Part shown: piece by piece, positions 43,494 to 51,747 of the stretch | How the letters are laid out: each line of letters begins with the position of its first letter | Numbering within the stretch: position 1 is the first letter of the stretch | Source: a virus | DNA: 59,089 nt | Direction: 5' to 3' (one strand) | IMG/VR virus record: IMGVR_UViG_3300012936_000014 | Coordinates: 1-59,089 of that record | Notes under the pieces: generated by a model | What the model saw: only the letters and a program-made list of their open reading frames with translations | What the model was told of the DNA's origin: nothing | Databases searched by the model: none | Program-made: the position numbers and the translations under genes

Positions 43494-43852
43494 TACTCGT
43501 GTTCTCCACCTGGATCTTCTTTAGGTAACTTTACTCTTTTCCCATCAATCCACATGTAGCCTCTGTTTCGACTAGGAGTGCTTGTGGGAAATTCTGTAAA
43601 AAATGTAGGCTTATTTTTCGCTAGTTCAAATGTACCTACTGTTATTGCAATAGCACCAAGTAATGCTACGTGAGCAACAGCACTTATACCAAAAACCCAA
43701 AAACTACCTACGTAAAAACTGAACACGATACACCACATCCAAGCAAGTACCTGCAATACCATGTGTCTGGCTTGAAGATCTGGAATATGCCTTAGCGGAT
43801 TTACTTCTGCATTCATTACACTGTTCCAACTAGTATAAACAAATTCTCTCAT
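43493..43852 (-). CDS. Two-segment membrane protein (paralogue B)
   Basis: 119 aa. The two membrane helices contain LAWMWCIVFSFY then G-x-S-x3-H, matching the protein at 40172-40447. The C-terminal tail is longer (Arg/Lys/Pro-rich, ending EDPGGEHE). GGGAGAT ribosome site. Confidence 0.75.
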   Translation of the reverse strand: MREFVYTSWNSVMNAEVNPLRHIPDLQARHMVLQVLAWMWCIVFSFYVGSFWVFGISAVAHVALLGAIAITVGTFELAKNKPTFFTEFPTSTPSRNRGYMWIDGKRVKLPKEDPGGEHE

Positions 43853-43854
43853 TT

Positions 43855-44028
43855 TTATCTCCCAAAAAATTTTCTTGCAGTATTGATAGGATTTTTTAAA
43901 CCTTCATAAGTTTCATCAATAAATCCTATATGTTTACTTAGTTTAACATCAAGTCTATCAATTGTCGACTGTAATTTGTCTACTTTATCAATCAATTTTT
44001 TCAATTTCTTTTCTAACTCTTTATCCAT
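43855..44028 (-). CDS. 57-aa coiled-coil protein
   Basis: MDKELEKKLKKLIDKVDKLQ continues with heptads to residue 40 and ends NTARKFFGR. A longer open frame from 44121 would read through tRNA-Leu and is not real. Function unknown. Confidence 0.65.
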   Translation of the reverse strand: MDKELEKKLKKLIDKVDKLQSTIDRLDVKLSKHIGFIDETYEGLKNPINTARKFFGR

Positions 44029-44043
44029 TGTCTCGCTCTGTGT

Positions 44044-44127
44044 TGGTGCCCATGGAGGGACTCGAACCCCCACGCCGTAAGCACAGGTACCTAAAACCTG
44101 CGTGTCTACCAATTTCACCACATGGGC
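44044..44127 (-). tRNA. tRNA-Leu(UAG)
   Basis: 84 nt class II tRNA with acceptor GCCCATG/CATGGGC, anticodon TAG in loop TTTAGGT, short variable arm, A73 and encoded CCA. Decodes CUN. Its 5' base overlaps the upstream stop codon by one nucleotide. Confidence 0.95.
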
Positions 44128-44315
44128 TATGTAGAAGTTGAACCAATTGGTTTACATTCATATCTTACAGTATCCCAATCACCGTCTGTTGGAAGTTCAG
44201 TGTAAACTTTTAGCATCTTATCACATTCTGTTTTAGAATCAAACCATTGTATGTCTTGATCAAGACAAGTTGATCCTAAACATACGGTTAACAAAATGTG
44301 CCAAATCACTTCCAT
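44127..44315 (-). CDS. Small secreted-type protein, 4 Cys
   Basis: 62 aa. A short hydrophobic leader (VIWHILLTVCLG) could act as a signal peptide, and four Cys could form two disulfides. AGGAAGT ribosome site and an early promoter close upstream. Unknown function. Confidence 0.7.
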   Translation of the reverse strand: MEVIWHILLTVCLGSTCLDQDIQWFDSKTECDKMLKVYTELPTDGDWDTVRYECKPIGSTST

Positions 44316-44336
44316 ATTACTTCCTATTATTTACGT

Positions 44337-44365
44337 ACTATAACACCTTTTTATTATTGTGTCAA
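44337..44365 (-). promoter_or_regulatory. Early sigma70-like promoter
   Basis: TTGACA, 17 bp, TATAGT; drives the 44315 gene and probably tRNA-Leu and the genes below it. Confidence 0.78.
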
Positions 44366-44875
44366 GTATTTTTTTTTGGTCATCCTATATGTCATAAAAG
44401 TTCTTTCTTTTCCATGTTCATGTAATTTAAGTGTTTCATCATACACATGGGTGAATCCAAGTTTTTCAGTTGCACGTTGATTACGTTTGTTATCATGCGT
44501 CATATGAATATGCACGTTGTCATAATATTTAAATGCATGGTCTATTAATAAAAAACGGAAACTGTGATTGTATGTTCCTCCCCAATATTGTCTACCTAAA
44601 AAAGTACTGCCCATATAAAGTCTATCCTGCACAGTATAATATCTTGTTGTGCCTATCTGCGTGTTATTATTATTTTCAAGTATACAAAAACTTTTTCCTG
44701 TACTAAGTAAATGATTAAAAAATCTAGTAAACGGTTTTAATTCATACCTGTTTTTGGCAGGCATGCCTTCCCATATAAGCGGGTCTTTGGCTACAGCATA
44801 GAGAGGCCAATAATCGTCTTGCACCAATGGCCTTACTGTTACTAAATCATTTTTAAGTGTTGGTTGAAAATTCAT
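44354..44875 (-). CDS. GNAT-family N-acetyltransferase (RimJ/L-like)
   Basis: 173 aa. VTVRPLVQDDYWPLY at the start, a central strand with GTTRYYTV, then GGTYNHSFRFLLIDHAF and NQRATEKLGFTHVYDE fit the RimJ/RimL layout. It would acetylate a protein N-terminus or small molecule. It overlaps the QueC-like gene by 23 bp. Confidence 0.8.
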   Translation of the reverse strand: MNFQPTLKNDLVTVRPLVQDDYWPLYAVAKDPLIWEGMPAKNRYELKPFTRFFNHLLSTGKSFCILENNNNTQIGTTRYYTVQDRLYMGSTFLGRQYWGGTYNHSFRFLLIDHAFKYYDNVHIHMTHDNKRNQRATEKLGFTHVYDETLKLHEHGKERTFMTYRMTKKKYLTQ

Positions 44876-46532
44876 TTATTGCCCATTCACGTTCTTCGCA
44901 CCACCAACATTTACCACATGCGGGGTCACTTACTTCGCAACTAAAACTAACATCTAAGAGTTCTTCTATACACATACTGTGATACAATGCTATAACAACA
45001 CTTTTATCTATGTTGTAAAATGGTCTTAGGGTTTTTTTATCTCCCCCTTTAGTTAAATCTTTATCACGTCTAGTATCACGTTCATTGTCACTGTCAAACT
45101 TTACTGGAGGATTTGAAGTCATACCATTTAACCATGTGTCTATATCATGTTTTCTTTCTATTTCTTTTTTAATCTGTCTGCGTTCTGCTTCTATATTATC
45201 TTCACTAACAGTTCTAATATAATGAGTGTTAATTTGATCAGGATAGTATTGTTGTATCCAATCTACTACTGCTTTAGCATAAGGTAATTGATGCCTTCTG
45301 CTAGTCCTATCTATTGTTAAAAGAACACACTCGTGCCCTGCCTGACACAGCATGTATAGTAATAACGCACTATCGGCACCTCCACTTATTGACACACCTA
45401 CCTTTTTAGGCACCTGTAACAGTATTTTCTGTATGTAATCATTTTTCCATAATCTATCTCTACTGTTTTCGCTTGCTACTTCCTTTAACACTTCAGAGGC
45501 AGATATACCATTGTATTGTTGTAAACAATGATCACCTCCATAACAAATAGTATCACCAGGTATACTGCTAATAAACTGCTTGGCATTTTTCCAACTAGCA
45601 TTGCTGTCTTTTAGCAAGTTTCCCGGCATACGTTTTAGGGCACCGTTCCACCATATCACTCCATTGCCTGTTGTGTTTTTGAAAATAGGCTTCATATCAT
45701 CTGGATCAGTAATGTTTACTCTATGAAAGTGATGTTGTAGTTTTTGATATGAACGCCAATGATCTAACCATCCATCGCCAAATTCATTTTGAAGTGCGTC
45801 CCACACTATCCTCTTGGTTTTTCCTTTGCTAGAAAATTGACTACGATTAAAAAGACCTATAGTAGGAAATTTTTCATTTACATGATCTATCCAAGCACCT
45901 AATTTTTTACCATCCCAATTTTCAATAGTATATTTTCTAACCTGTAAACTTGGTTTACTAATATCTATGTGATGCACTACAGTATCTTTATGATAACCAT
46001 GATATTGTAGCAAACTGTTAATAAAAAATCCACTACTTACTGTCATTGCCCAGTCAACAGGACCTGTTTTATTGCCATGCACTGGCAACTCATTGTGTAC
46101 TAGATATGACATATTGCTGTCGTCTATCAAATTTTTTACAACAGCAGTGTGACCTGTTAAGAAATTTTGTTCGGTATCGCTTGGGATATAATCAACTGTT
46201 CTATCGAGAGTTAAATTTTGCTCTCCTGTGCCTTTAGGTTGCCATACTCGAACAGTGGGTAGAATATATGTCCATTCATAGTTTTCTAAATTTGGAGCAA
46301 CGTGTCTTTCGTATGTTCCCCATAGAAAAAGTGTACCTGCTTCTATAAGGAGTACACTGCTATAGTGTTCAAAGTGACTTTGTACAAATTTATCAACTAC
46401 ATAGTAGTCCATAGAATCTGAACTATATCTACTAGATACACTGAAATCTATGCTTAGTTGACTGTAATTATTCGCTATCAGGTTATACCATTTATTTCCT
46501 GTACTAATAATAATTACTGCCTTAGAAGCCAT
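44853..46532 (-). CDS. PP-loop ATPase with QueC-like zinc tail, fused to unknown domain
   Basis: 559 aa. An N-terminal ~360-residue region has no recognisable motif but is aromatic-rich. The C-terminal ~190 residues hold the PP-loop SISGGADSALLLY near residue 385 and a closing zinc motif SDPACGKCWWCEERE as in QueC. QueC forms preQ0 from the QueD/QueE pathway product. With queD at 35918 this suggests a deazaguanine pathway. The fusion is unusual; QueE and a transferase are not in the window. AAGGAAA ribosome site. Confidence 0.75.
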   Translation of the reverse strand: MASKAVIIISTGNKWYNLIANNYSQLSIDFSVSSRYSSDSMDYYVVDKFVQSHFEHYSSVLLIEAGTLFLWGTYERHVAPNLENYEWTYILPTVRVWQPKGTGEQNLTLDRTVDYIPSDTEQNFLTGHTAVVKNLIDDSNMSYLVHNELPVHGNKTGPVDWAMTVSSGFFINSLLQYHGYHKDTVVHHIDISKPSLQVRKYTIENWDGKKLGAWIDHVNEKFPTIGLFNRSQFSSKGKTKRIVWDALQNEFGDGWLDHWRSYQKLQHHFHRVNITDPDDMKPIFKNTTGNGVIWWNGALKRMPGNLLKDSNASWKNAKQFISSIPGDTICYGGDHCLQQYNGISASEVLKEVASENSRDRLWKNDYIQKILLQVPKKVGVSISGGADSALLLYMLCQAGHECVLLTIDRTSRRHQLPYAKAVVDWIQQYYPDQINTHYIRTVSEDNIEAERRQIKKEIERKHDIDTWLNGMTSNPPVKFDSDNERDTRRDKDLTKGGDKKTLRPFYNIDKSVVIALYHSMCIEELLDVSFSCEVSDPACGKCWWCEEREWAINEFSTNT

Positions 46533-46550
46533 ACATTTTTCCTTGTAAAA

Positions 46551-46626
<76 letters not shown>

Positions 46627-46648
46627 ATTATCTATTTACTCCAAAAAA

Positions 46649-46722
46649 TGGAGCGGCATATCGGATTCGAACCGATGACAAGAGCTTGGAAGGCTCGCAT
46701 GTTACCACTACACCAATGCCGC
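46649..46722 (-). tRNA. tRNA-Gly(UCC)
   Basis: 74 nt, acceptor GCGGCAT/ATGCCGC, anticodon TCC in loop CTTCCAA, U73, encoded CCA. One base from tRNA-Ser. Confidence 0.94.
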
Positions 46723-46723
46723 T

Positions 46724-46812
46724 TGGCGGAGGATGTGGGAGTCGAACCCACTCAACGCTATAAACGTTGTACGGATTAGCAATCCGCTGCCTTACCGTCC
46801 GGCCCATCCTCC
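46724..46812 (-). tRNA. tRNA-Ser(GCU)
   Basis: 89 nt class II tRNA with acceptor GGAGGAT/ATCCTCC, anticodon GCT in loop TTGCTAA, variable arm ACAACGTTTATAGCGTTG, G73 and encoded CCA. Confidence 0.95.
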
Positions 46813-46818
46813 TAAGAT

Positions 46819-47256
46819 TTATTTTACAAAGTTAACTTTGTATTGCTTGCCGTCTAAGTAAAATGTAATAGTGCTATGACTATAAACAGTTTCTTGTGAT
46901 TCTTCATATCTAGTTTCAGTTTGGCAAACTCTTTTTGTACCACCTGTTGCCTTACTATTATTATGGCCTATGATACCTCCAAGTAGAGCGCCAACAGCAC
47001 CGCCATTATCAACATTCTTGGTAACATTGTTTCCAATAATTCCGCCGATAATTGCACCTTTAAGTGCATCGCCTGTTTTATCTCCGCTTACAGAAACATC
47101 TCTACAAATTTCTACTGAGTAAGGCTGTTGATTAATAACAGTCTTATAACTATCAGTAACATTACCAGAGACACTATCCATAGCTAGTGCAGGATGGCAA
47201 CCTACTAAGATGGCACCAACTAGAGTACCTAAAATTTTAGTCTTCATTTCCTTCAT
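46819..47256 (-). CDS. Glycine-zipper surface protein (17-kDa-antigen-like)
   Basis: 145 aa from ATG 47256 (GGAGGAG upstream; ATG 47247 also possible). A signal-like start ([16 protein letters not shown]) ends near HPALA. Glycine-zipper segments KGAIIGGIIGN and VGALLGGIIGHN follow (about residues 70-105). This is the layout of Rickettsia-type 17-kDa antigens and related alphaproteobacterial envelope proteins. It could insert in the host envelope; role unknown. Confidence 0.8.
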   Translation of the reverse strand: MKEMKTKILGTLVGAILVGCHPALAMDSVSGNVTDSYKTVINQQPYSVEICRDVSVSGDKTGDALKGAIIGGIIGNNVTKNVDNGGAVGALLGGIIGHNNSKATGGTKRVCQTETRYEESQETVYSHSTITFYLDGKQYKVNFVK

Positions 47257-47566
47257 CTCCTCCGTTCCCATAAGGAACAATTCTTATTGACTTTACTCTA
47301 TCATATCTAAAGCTACGAAAGCCTTTTGATTCAAGAGCCCATACTGCAATAACCTTGTCATTTTTTTGCGTAGTTTCTTTTTTAGGATCTGGAAAGAAAC
47401 TTTCAATTAATGTACAAGGCATTACACGTTCATCACCATCCAACTTTGTGAATGTGACTTCGACTACTTCTTTACGAAGTAATTCAATTAAATCCTGTCT
47501 TGTAGGAATACCTTTAAGAGCCGCTACTGTATCAGCGACTGGTGACGACTTTGTCTGCAAGTCCAT
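47237..47566 (-). CDS. SH3/Sm-like small phage protein (WYL_2-type)
   Basis: 109 aa. A helical start followed by [20 protein letters not shown] and later [18 protein letters not shown] resembles the Sm-like/WYL_2 (DUF2693) fold of phage proteins that may bind nucleic acids. It overlaps clpP by 35 bp. Assignment is motif-level. Confidence 0.6.
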   Translation of the reverse strand: MDLQTKSSPVADTVAALKGIPTRQDLIELLRKEVVEVTFTKLDGDERVMPCTLIESFFPDPKKETTQKNDKVIAVWALESKGFRSFRYDRVKSIRIVPYGNGGDEGNED

Positions 47567-48119
47567 ATTCTACTGCCTCCTCTGCACTCATAAATGTATC
47601 TCGGTCCATGTCTTTTTCAAAGTCCTCAAAAGTTTTACCTGCTGAGTTATGTTTTACATAAAGCTCGGTCAACATAGTTTTCATTTTAGTTATTTCTTTG
47701 TATTGAATTTCAATATCACTTTGCTTGCCACCTGCACCACCACTTGGCTGGTGGATCATTGTTCTACTATACGGAAGGACAACTCGCTTACCAGGAGCAC
47801 CTGCTTGGGCTAAGAAACTGCCCATTGAACATGCTTGTCCTAGTACAATAGTTCTTACGGCTGGTTTAATAAACTGCATAGTATCGTATATAGCCATTCC
47901 GGCAGTAATTACGCCGCCAGGTGAATTTATATAAAGGTTAATATCCTTTTCAGGATTTTCACTTTCTAAAAACAACATCTGTGCAACAATTAAATTTGCT
48001 GTTACATCTTCAACTGGACCGTTAAGCATTACTATTCTATCTTTCAACAAACGTGAATAGATATCGTATGAACGCTCTCCACGTGATTCCTGCTCAACTA
48101 CCATAGGTACTAAAGGCAT
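47532..48119 (-). CDS. clpP: ClpP protease
   Basis: 195 aa, close to full bacterial length. The triad is complete: Ser in GQACSMGSF (about residue 97), His in TMIHQPSGG (about 122) and Asp in KDMDRDTFM (about 171). Tetradecamer-forming heptamer contacts look intact (MYVKHN-like helix). With the phage ClpA at 2394 it could form a complete phage Clp protease, or mix with host ClpP. GGAGGAG ribosome site. Confidence 0.95.
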   Translation of the reverse strand: MPLVPMVVEQESRGERSYDIYSRLLKDRIVMLNGPVEDVTANLIVAQMLFLESENPEKDINLYINSPGGVITAGMAIYDTMQFIKPAVRTIVLGQACSMGSFLAQAGAPGKRVVLPYSRTMIHQPSGGAGGKQSDIEIQYKEITKMKTMLTELYVKHNSAGKTFEDFEKDMDRDTFMSAEEAVEYGLADKVVTSR

Positions 48120-48283
48120 TATAACTCCTCCGCAATTCCAAGGAATTCAGCAACAAGGAATCCGCTTGCTAACCAGAATACATGTCCTGTGTATAATGTT
48201 AATACACAGCCTGCGATACGAACTGCACTTTTTACCATGCTAATGTAAAAATGTTTCTTTGAAACATCTACTGGCTCAGCCAT
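48119..48283 (-). CDS. 54-aa membrane protein
   Basis: [20 protein letters not shown] then hydrophobic segments [21 protein letters not shown]. It ends with TAATG into clpP, so it is coupled with it. GGAGGTG ribosome site. Function unknown; could tether ClpP activity near the membrane, but this is speculation. Confidence 0.7.
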   Translation of the reverse strand: MAEPVDVSKKHFYISMVKSAVRIAGCVLTLYTGHVFWLASGFLVAEFLGIAEEL

Positions 48284-48476
48284 TCTTCACCTCCGCTAAC
48301 GGTTCAACAGAACTAGTATCAATCCAATCACTGCCGTTTCCTTGAAAAGTTCTTGTTGTTGTTTCTTTACGCAACATACCGTTTTTTACACGATATGTAA
48401 TAAACTCTTGTTTCACAACACCTGTAGTGTCTGCTTCAAACGCACCTATAAGTGGTCCATCTAACTTACTGTTCAT
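48276..48476 (-). CDS. 66-aa protein, unknown function
   Basis: Beta-rich and polar; overlaps neighbours by 8 and 4 bp in a compact run of small genes. No motif recognised. Confidence 0.65.
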   Translation of the reverse strand: MNSKLDGPLIGAFEADTTGVVKQEFITYRVKNGMLRKETTTRTFQGNGSDWIDTSSVEPLAEVKNG

Positions 48477-48700
48477 TTTCTTCCTTCCTTTAATACAAAA
48501 CTGTCTGGCCCTGGCGTTGTAAATTCCATTCCAAATGCACTACCTACATATACACGACCATTAAATTTCATATGTATTTTGTTTGTAGCCATGTAAATGT
48601 CCATAGATTGTTTTACTTTAAAATTATCAACTTCAGCTTCAACAATTTTATCGTTATTTGTGCATGTAACCATACACACTTTATCAAATATTTCTTTCAT
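48473..48700 (-). CDS. 75-aa protein, unknown function
   Basis: Beta-rich sequence (IYMATNKIHMKFNGRVYVGS) ending in a basic tail, with ATGA-type overlaps on both sides. No family recognised. Confidence 0.65.
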   Translation of the reverse strand: MKEIFDKVCMVTCTNNDKIVEAEVDNFKVKQSMDIYMATNKIHMKFNGRVYVGSAFGMEFTTPGPDSFVLKEGRK

Positions 48701-48915
48701 TTCGCTCCTAACAGTTTTAAATTTAATACAAAGTTCTCTACCATTAGTTTAACACATATTGCTTTCAGTGTCAATACATTATCGTCCATTTCTGCAACAT
48801 GCATTGCCATCAAACGAAATGCTTCTTTTTCGCTTATGTTTAGTTGACCCCAATCAATAGGGTCAACTGTTTCACAATCTTCTGCAAGTTCTGCAAGTAG
48901 TTTCCAGTCCTGCAT
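48697..48915 (-). CDS. 72-aa helical protein, unknown function
   Basis: Acidic N-terminus and amphipathic helices (RLMAMHVAEMDDN, KAICVKLMVENFVLNLKLLG). GAGGAG ribosome region; it starts directly at the phosphoesterase stop. Confidence 0.65.
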   Translation of the reverse strand: MQDWKLLAELAEDCETVDPIDWGQLNISEKEAFRLMAMHVAEMDDNVLTLKAICVKLMVENFVLNLKLLGAK

Positions 48916-49424
48916 TACAACTCCTCAATGTTTAAAGGAGTGTAATTGATCTGTTCTACACATACACACTTGTATGGGCCTTCTGGAGAAGGATTACTAT
49001 GGATGTGTCCATGTACGTTTAACAAATCTTCTGCGTCAAACCTATGCGTTTCAGCAAGTGTAGTTGAATGCAAAGGCGTATGCGAAAAGATAAAGTTGTC
49101 CATTTGAATCCATAACTGCATGTCCTTGAAGAACGGTGCAAGAAATTTTGGATTATCATGGTTACCTAAAACAAGTCTTTTCTTACCAGGTAATTTTGAA
49201 AAGTTCGCAGTCAACCAATCAACCTTGTTCTCTCCGAAAAGAACATCTCCGCAGTGTATCACCGTGTCGTTTGGTTTCACAGTGCTTACCCAGTTATCCA
49301 TCATACATTCGTTCATTTGATCTACACTATCAAATGTTCTAGGAGGTTTTCCAGCATAATCTTTGAAGGTAAGGATAGCCGCATGATTGAAATGCGTATC
49401 GCTAATTACGAATGTATCTGCCAT
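48915..49424 (-). CDS. Calcineurin-like metallophosphoesterase
   Basis: 169 aa. All five motif blocks are visible: ISDTH near residue 8, HCGDV near 58, LGNHDN near 85, FSHTPL near 109 and NVHGHIHS near 132. They bind two metals and hydrolyse phosphoesters or cyclic nucleotides. If it acts on cAMP it could balance the cyclase at the window end, but no evidence favours that substrate. Confidence 0.9.
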   Translation of the reverse strand: MADTFVISDTHFNHAAILTFKDYAGKPPRTFDSVDQMNECMMDNWVSTVKPNDTVIHCGDVLFGENKVDWLTANFSKLPGKKRLVLGNHDNPKFLAPFFKDMQLWIQMDNFIFSHTPLHSTTLAETHRFDAEDLLNVHGHIHSNPSPEGPYKCVCVEQINYTPLNIEEL

Positions 49425-49458
49425 GGTATTACCTATGAGTGTGTTAATTATGTGTATA

Positions 49459-49487
49459 ATTATTACATATATGTGTTAGAAAGTCAA
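49459..49487 (-). promoter_or_regulatory. Early sigma70-like promoter
   Basis: TTGACT, 17 bp, AATAAT (or TAATAA with 16 bp); drives the phosphoesterase run. Confidence 0.7.
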
Positions 49488-49490
49488 CCT

Positions 49491-49724
49491 TTATTGGTTA
49501 ACAAATTTAGGCCATTGTGCGGCAAAACTATCTGCGTCAAGTTTATATTCAAACAAGAAAGTATCTTCATAAACATCTGTATATTCTGATATATTCCATT
49601 GATGCTTAAACATTTGCACTTTGCAGTATTCTTTGCCCTGTGTTCTTAAATCGCTATGTAATCTTACTCTGTATGCATTAGGTTCCCAACGCTTTTTATA
49701 CTCAAAAATTTCAATAGGTGTCAA
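49491..49724 (-). CDS. 77-aa protein, TTG start
   Basis: The TTG at 49724 overlaps the upstream stop as TTGA and has GGAGGAAA 8-9 nt upstream, favouring it over an ATG at 49772 that would give a 52-bp overlap. The protein is basic and aromatic. Unknown function. Confidence 0.62.
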   Translation of the reverse strand: MTPIEIFEYKKRWEPNAYRVRLHSDLRTQGKEYCKVQMFKHQWNISEYTDVYEDTFLFEYKLDADSFAAQWPKFVNQ

Positions 49725-49912
49725 TGTATAGTTTCCTCCTCTGTAACATTGATCCCAAAATATTGAATACACATTTCAACTATTGCATCAGGAACTTCGT
49801 CTTCATCTTTGCCATCAGGAATAAACAATCCTTTTAATTCTCCTTTAGCACTTATAATAAGTCCCCAATCATCGTCTTCTAGTGATTCGTCGAATGTAAT
49901 CTTTGTCGTCAT
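49721..49912 (-). CDS. 63-aa acidic protein, unknown function
   Basis: Asp/Glu-rich (MTTKITFDESLEDDDWGLII), possibly a DNA mimic or regulator by charge alone; no motif. Confidence 0.65.
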   Translation of the reverse strand: MTTKITFDESLEDDDWGLIISAKGELKGLFIPDGKDEDEVPDAIVEMCIQYFGINVTEEETIH

Positions 49913-49927
49913 AGATTTGCTCCTCTT

Positions 49928-50533
49928 CTATGATGTTACTTCGTCTTCTGCTACTTTTTTACTTATCATCTTATGGATTCCTGGATTTACTTCAAGAGCA
50001 TGAGGCATCATCTCATGTCTGATATAGTTACGTCTAAATCCAGTATCGTCATTGCTAGGGTCAATTAGATAAGGAACATTATGCACATGAGCCCAAAGCT
50101 CAAAGTCACGTTTCCTTGTCTTCCTAAAAGGACGAACAATGTGATTACGTCTGTATGGAATAATTTTTGGATTACCATGCAGACTGCTAAACAACCAAGT
50201 TTCTACACAATCATCTAAATGATGACAAGTAACAACAGGAAAGTCTTTTACCTTTTCTAAAAAACTGTATCTTTTTTCTCTCCACCAATCTTCTCTGCTA
50301 CGTCCCGGAGGAGTAGTACCTTTTACTGCGTGGGTGAGGTACTCAAGATCATTTTGTCTACAATATTTTACAACAAAGGCATGTGCTTCTTCGGCATGAC
50401 CTGTACCATGATTAACATGCAGGACCACTACTTCGTGATTCCTTTTAAGAAAATCCAGTGCGGCCATACTATCCACACCACCACTTACAGCCACACCGAT
50501 CTTACGTGGCAATTTGCCTTGCAACTTAATCAT
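49928..50533 (-). CDS. TilS-like PP-loop tRNA-lysidine synthetase domain
   Basis: 201 aa. PP-loop VAVSGGVDSMAALDF near residue 16, TCHHLDDCVETWLFSSLHG near 103 and SNDDTGFRRNYIRHEMMP near 165 are TilS hallmarks. TilS converts C34 of tRNA-Ile2(CAU) to lysidine so that it reads AUA. Only the N-terminal catalytic domain is kept; C-terminal tRNA-binding domains are absent, as in short TilS forms. No tRNA-Ile2 gene is seen in the window. It overlaps the next gene by one base. Confidence 0.85.
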   Translation of the reverse strand: MIKLQGKLPRKIGVAVSGGVDSMAALDFLKRNHEVVVLHVNHGTGHAEEAHAFVVKYCRQNDLEYLTHAVKGTTPPGRSREDWWREKRYSFLEKVKDFPVVTCHHLDDCVETWLFSSLHGNPKIIPYRRNHIVRPFRKTRKRDFELWAHVHNVPYLIDPSNDDTGFRRNYIRHEMMPHALEVNPGIHKMISKKVAEDEVTS

Positions 50534-51243
50534 TAAACTTTAAACAACTTTACGTAGTTAAGACGTGTTTCGTTCGCACTAAACAACTTGTTCTTTGTTT
50601 GTGATTTGACTTTGGCTTGGACACGTTTCATAGCACCTACTTCGTGTTCAAACTTGTTCATAAAACTCACTAGGTTACCATCCATGACAGCGACATAGTT
50701 GTATGATTCCCATTGTGAACTGTAACGCTTATCTAGGATTTTAATTACGCCTTCTACTTTGTCTTTTTCCTTACCTAAATATTGGCTGTCTCTGTATTCT
50801 ACACGAATCTCTTTCTTCAGTCCTGTTTCGTGTTTATCACGCACAACAAACTCAGGAAGAAATGCAACACGCCCTAAATTATTAACTGGCACAGTATCAT
50901 TCGCAACACTTTCAATCATGTCTTTTTTGAATTCGTCCAAGTCACCCAATCCAAGCATTACATAACGCTTCATCCATTTGTTAATCTCAGATGCTTGTTC
51001 ATAATCTTGCTCTGTAGGCATAAACATGACAAAGTCAGCATCAACATATTGTTGTGCTTTGGTAGCAAAATGAAACTTTACCATTTCCTTGTTAGAATGT
51101 TCTGTGGCTTTATCTTCTGAGTACCTTTGTGTATGCTTTTGGTATCCGTTACGAATACGATGCGCGGCACATGCTACTGCAAGTGCTTCTTGGGTAGGTA
51201 CAGTCTTAAGTGGAAGTGTATCTTTTGAAGTAAATGTCATCAT
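50533..51243 (-). CDS. Unrecognised 236-aa protein
   Basis: Lys-rich, helical N-terminal half, with an HN-rich loop and beta strands near the C-terminus. No catalytic motif identified. First gene behind an early promoter and coupled to the TilS-like gene. Confidence 0.72.
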   Translation of the reverse strand: MMTFTSKDTLPLKTVPTQEALAVACAAHRIRNGYQKHTQRYSEDKATEHSNKEMVKFHFATKAQQYVDADFVMFMPTEQDYEQASEINKWMKRYVMLGLGDLDEFKKDMIESVANDTVPVNNLGRVAFLPEFVVRDKHETGLKKEIRVEYRDSQYLGKEKDKVEGVIKILDKRYSSQWESYNYVAVMDGNLVSFMNKFEHEVGAMKRVQAKVKSQTKNKLFSANETRLNYVKLFKV

Positions 51244-51276
51244 CGTGTTGCCTCTCTATGCCTAATTATTAAAATA

Positions 51277-51305
51277 ACTATAACATCAACTATAATAGAT
51301 GTCAA
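51277..51305 (-). promoter_or_regulatory. Early sigma70-like promoter
   Basis: TTGACA, 17 bp, TATAGT, overlapping the end of the HNH gene; a ~30-nt leader with AGAGAGG precedes ATG 51243. Confidence 0.75.
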
Positions 51306-51747
51306 TCATTCCTTTGTAAAAAGTATCCAATTCTTCTTTTGAACCCATATCGCTTTTAAATTGGTTTGCTTTTCTACACACAATAACATAATTTGAAATT
51401 TCATCTTTGCCGCCCATAGACCTAGCAATCTTATGATCTACTGTCGGTTGAAAGAATCCATCATAGTTATCAATGTTAGGATTTGTAACTTTGTTACGTC
51501 CTCGTCCATAGTCTAACGGTGTGCCAAAAATAGGACAAACATCCGGAGCAATTTTTGCAAGCTCAAATGGATCGCCTTCCCATTTTACAGTATGAGCCCA
51601 AATTAATTTTAAGAATTGATCTTGCTTGGTAGATTTCTTAAACATTTCAAAAAATGTGCCGTATGTGCTTGCATCATCTTGAGGATGAAATCTACGTGAG
51701 GAGAGAGCCCTAAGGCCCTCTTCTCTAATTTTTACTAAGTCTGCCAT
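51286..51747 (-). CDS. HNH endonuclease-like protein
   Basis: 153 aa. The core CPIFGTPLDYGRGRN near residue 75 is followed by TVDHKIARSMGG (candidate catalytic H) and ISNYVIVCRKANQFKSDM, the order seen in HNH proteins. The usual second Cys pair is incomplete, so metal binding may differ. It might be a homing-type or restriction-like nuclease, or an anti-host factor. It is coupled to the 484-aa gene. Confidence 0.72.
   Translation of the reverse strand: MADLVKIREEGLRALSSRRFHPQDDASTYGTFFEMFKKSTKQDQFLKLIWAHTVKWEGDPFELAKIAPDVCPIFGTPLDYGRGRNKVTNPNIDNYDGFFQPTVDHKIARSMGGKDEISNYVIVCRKANQFKSDMGSKEELDTFYKGMIDIYYS

Noticed and set aside
44029-44121. N-terminal extension of the 57-aa gene
   Set aside because: It reads through tRNA-Leu; the cloverleaf and CCA are intact, so the protein starts at 44028.
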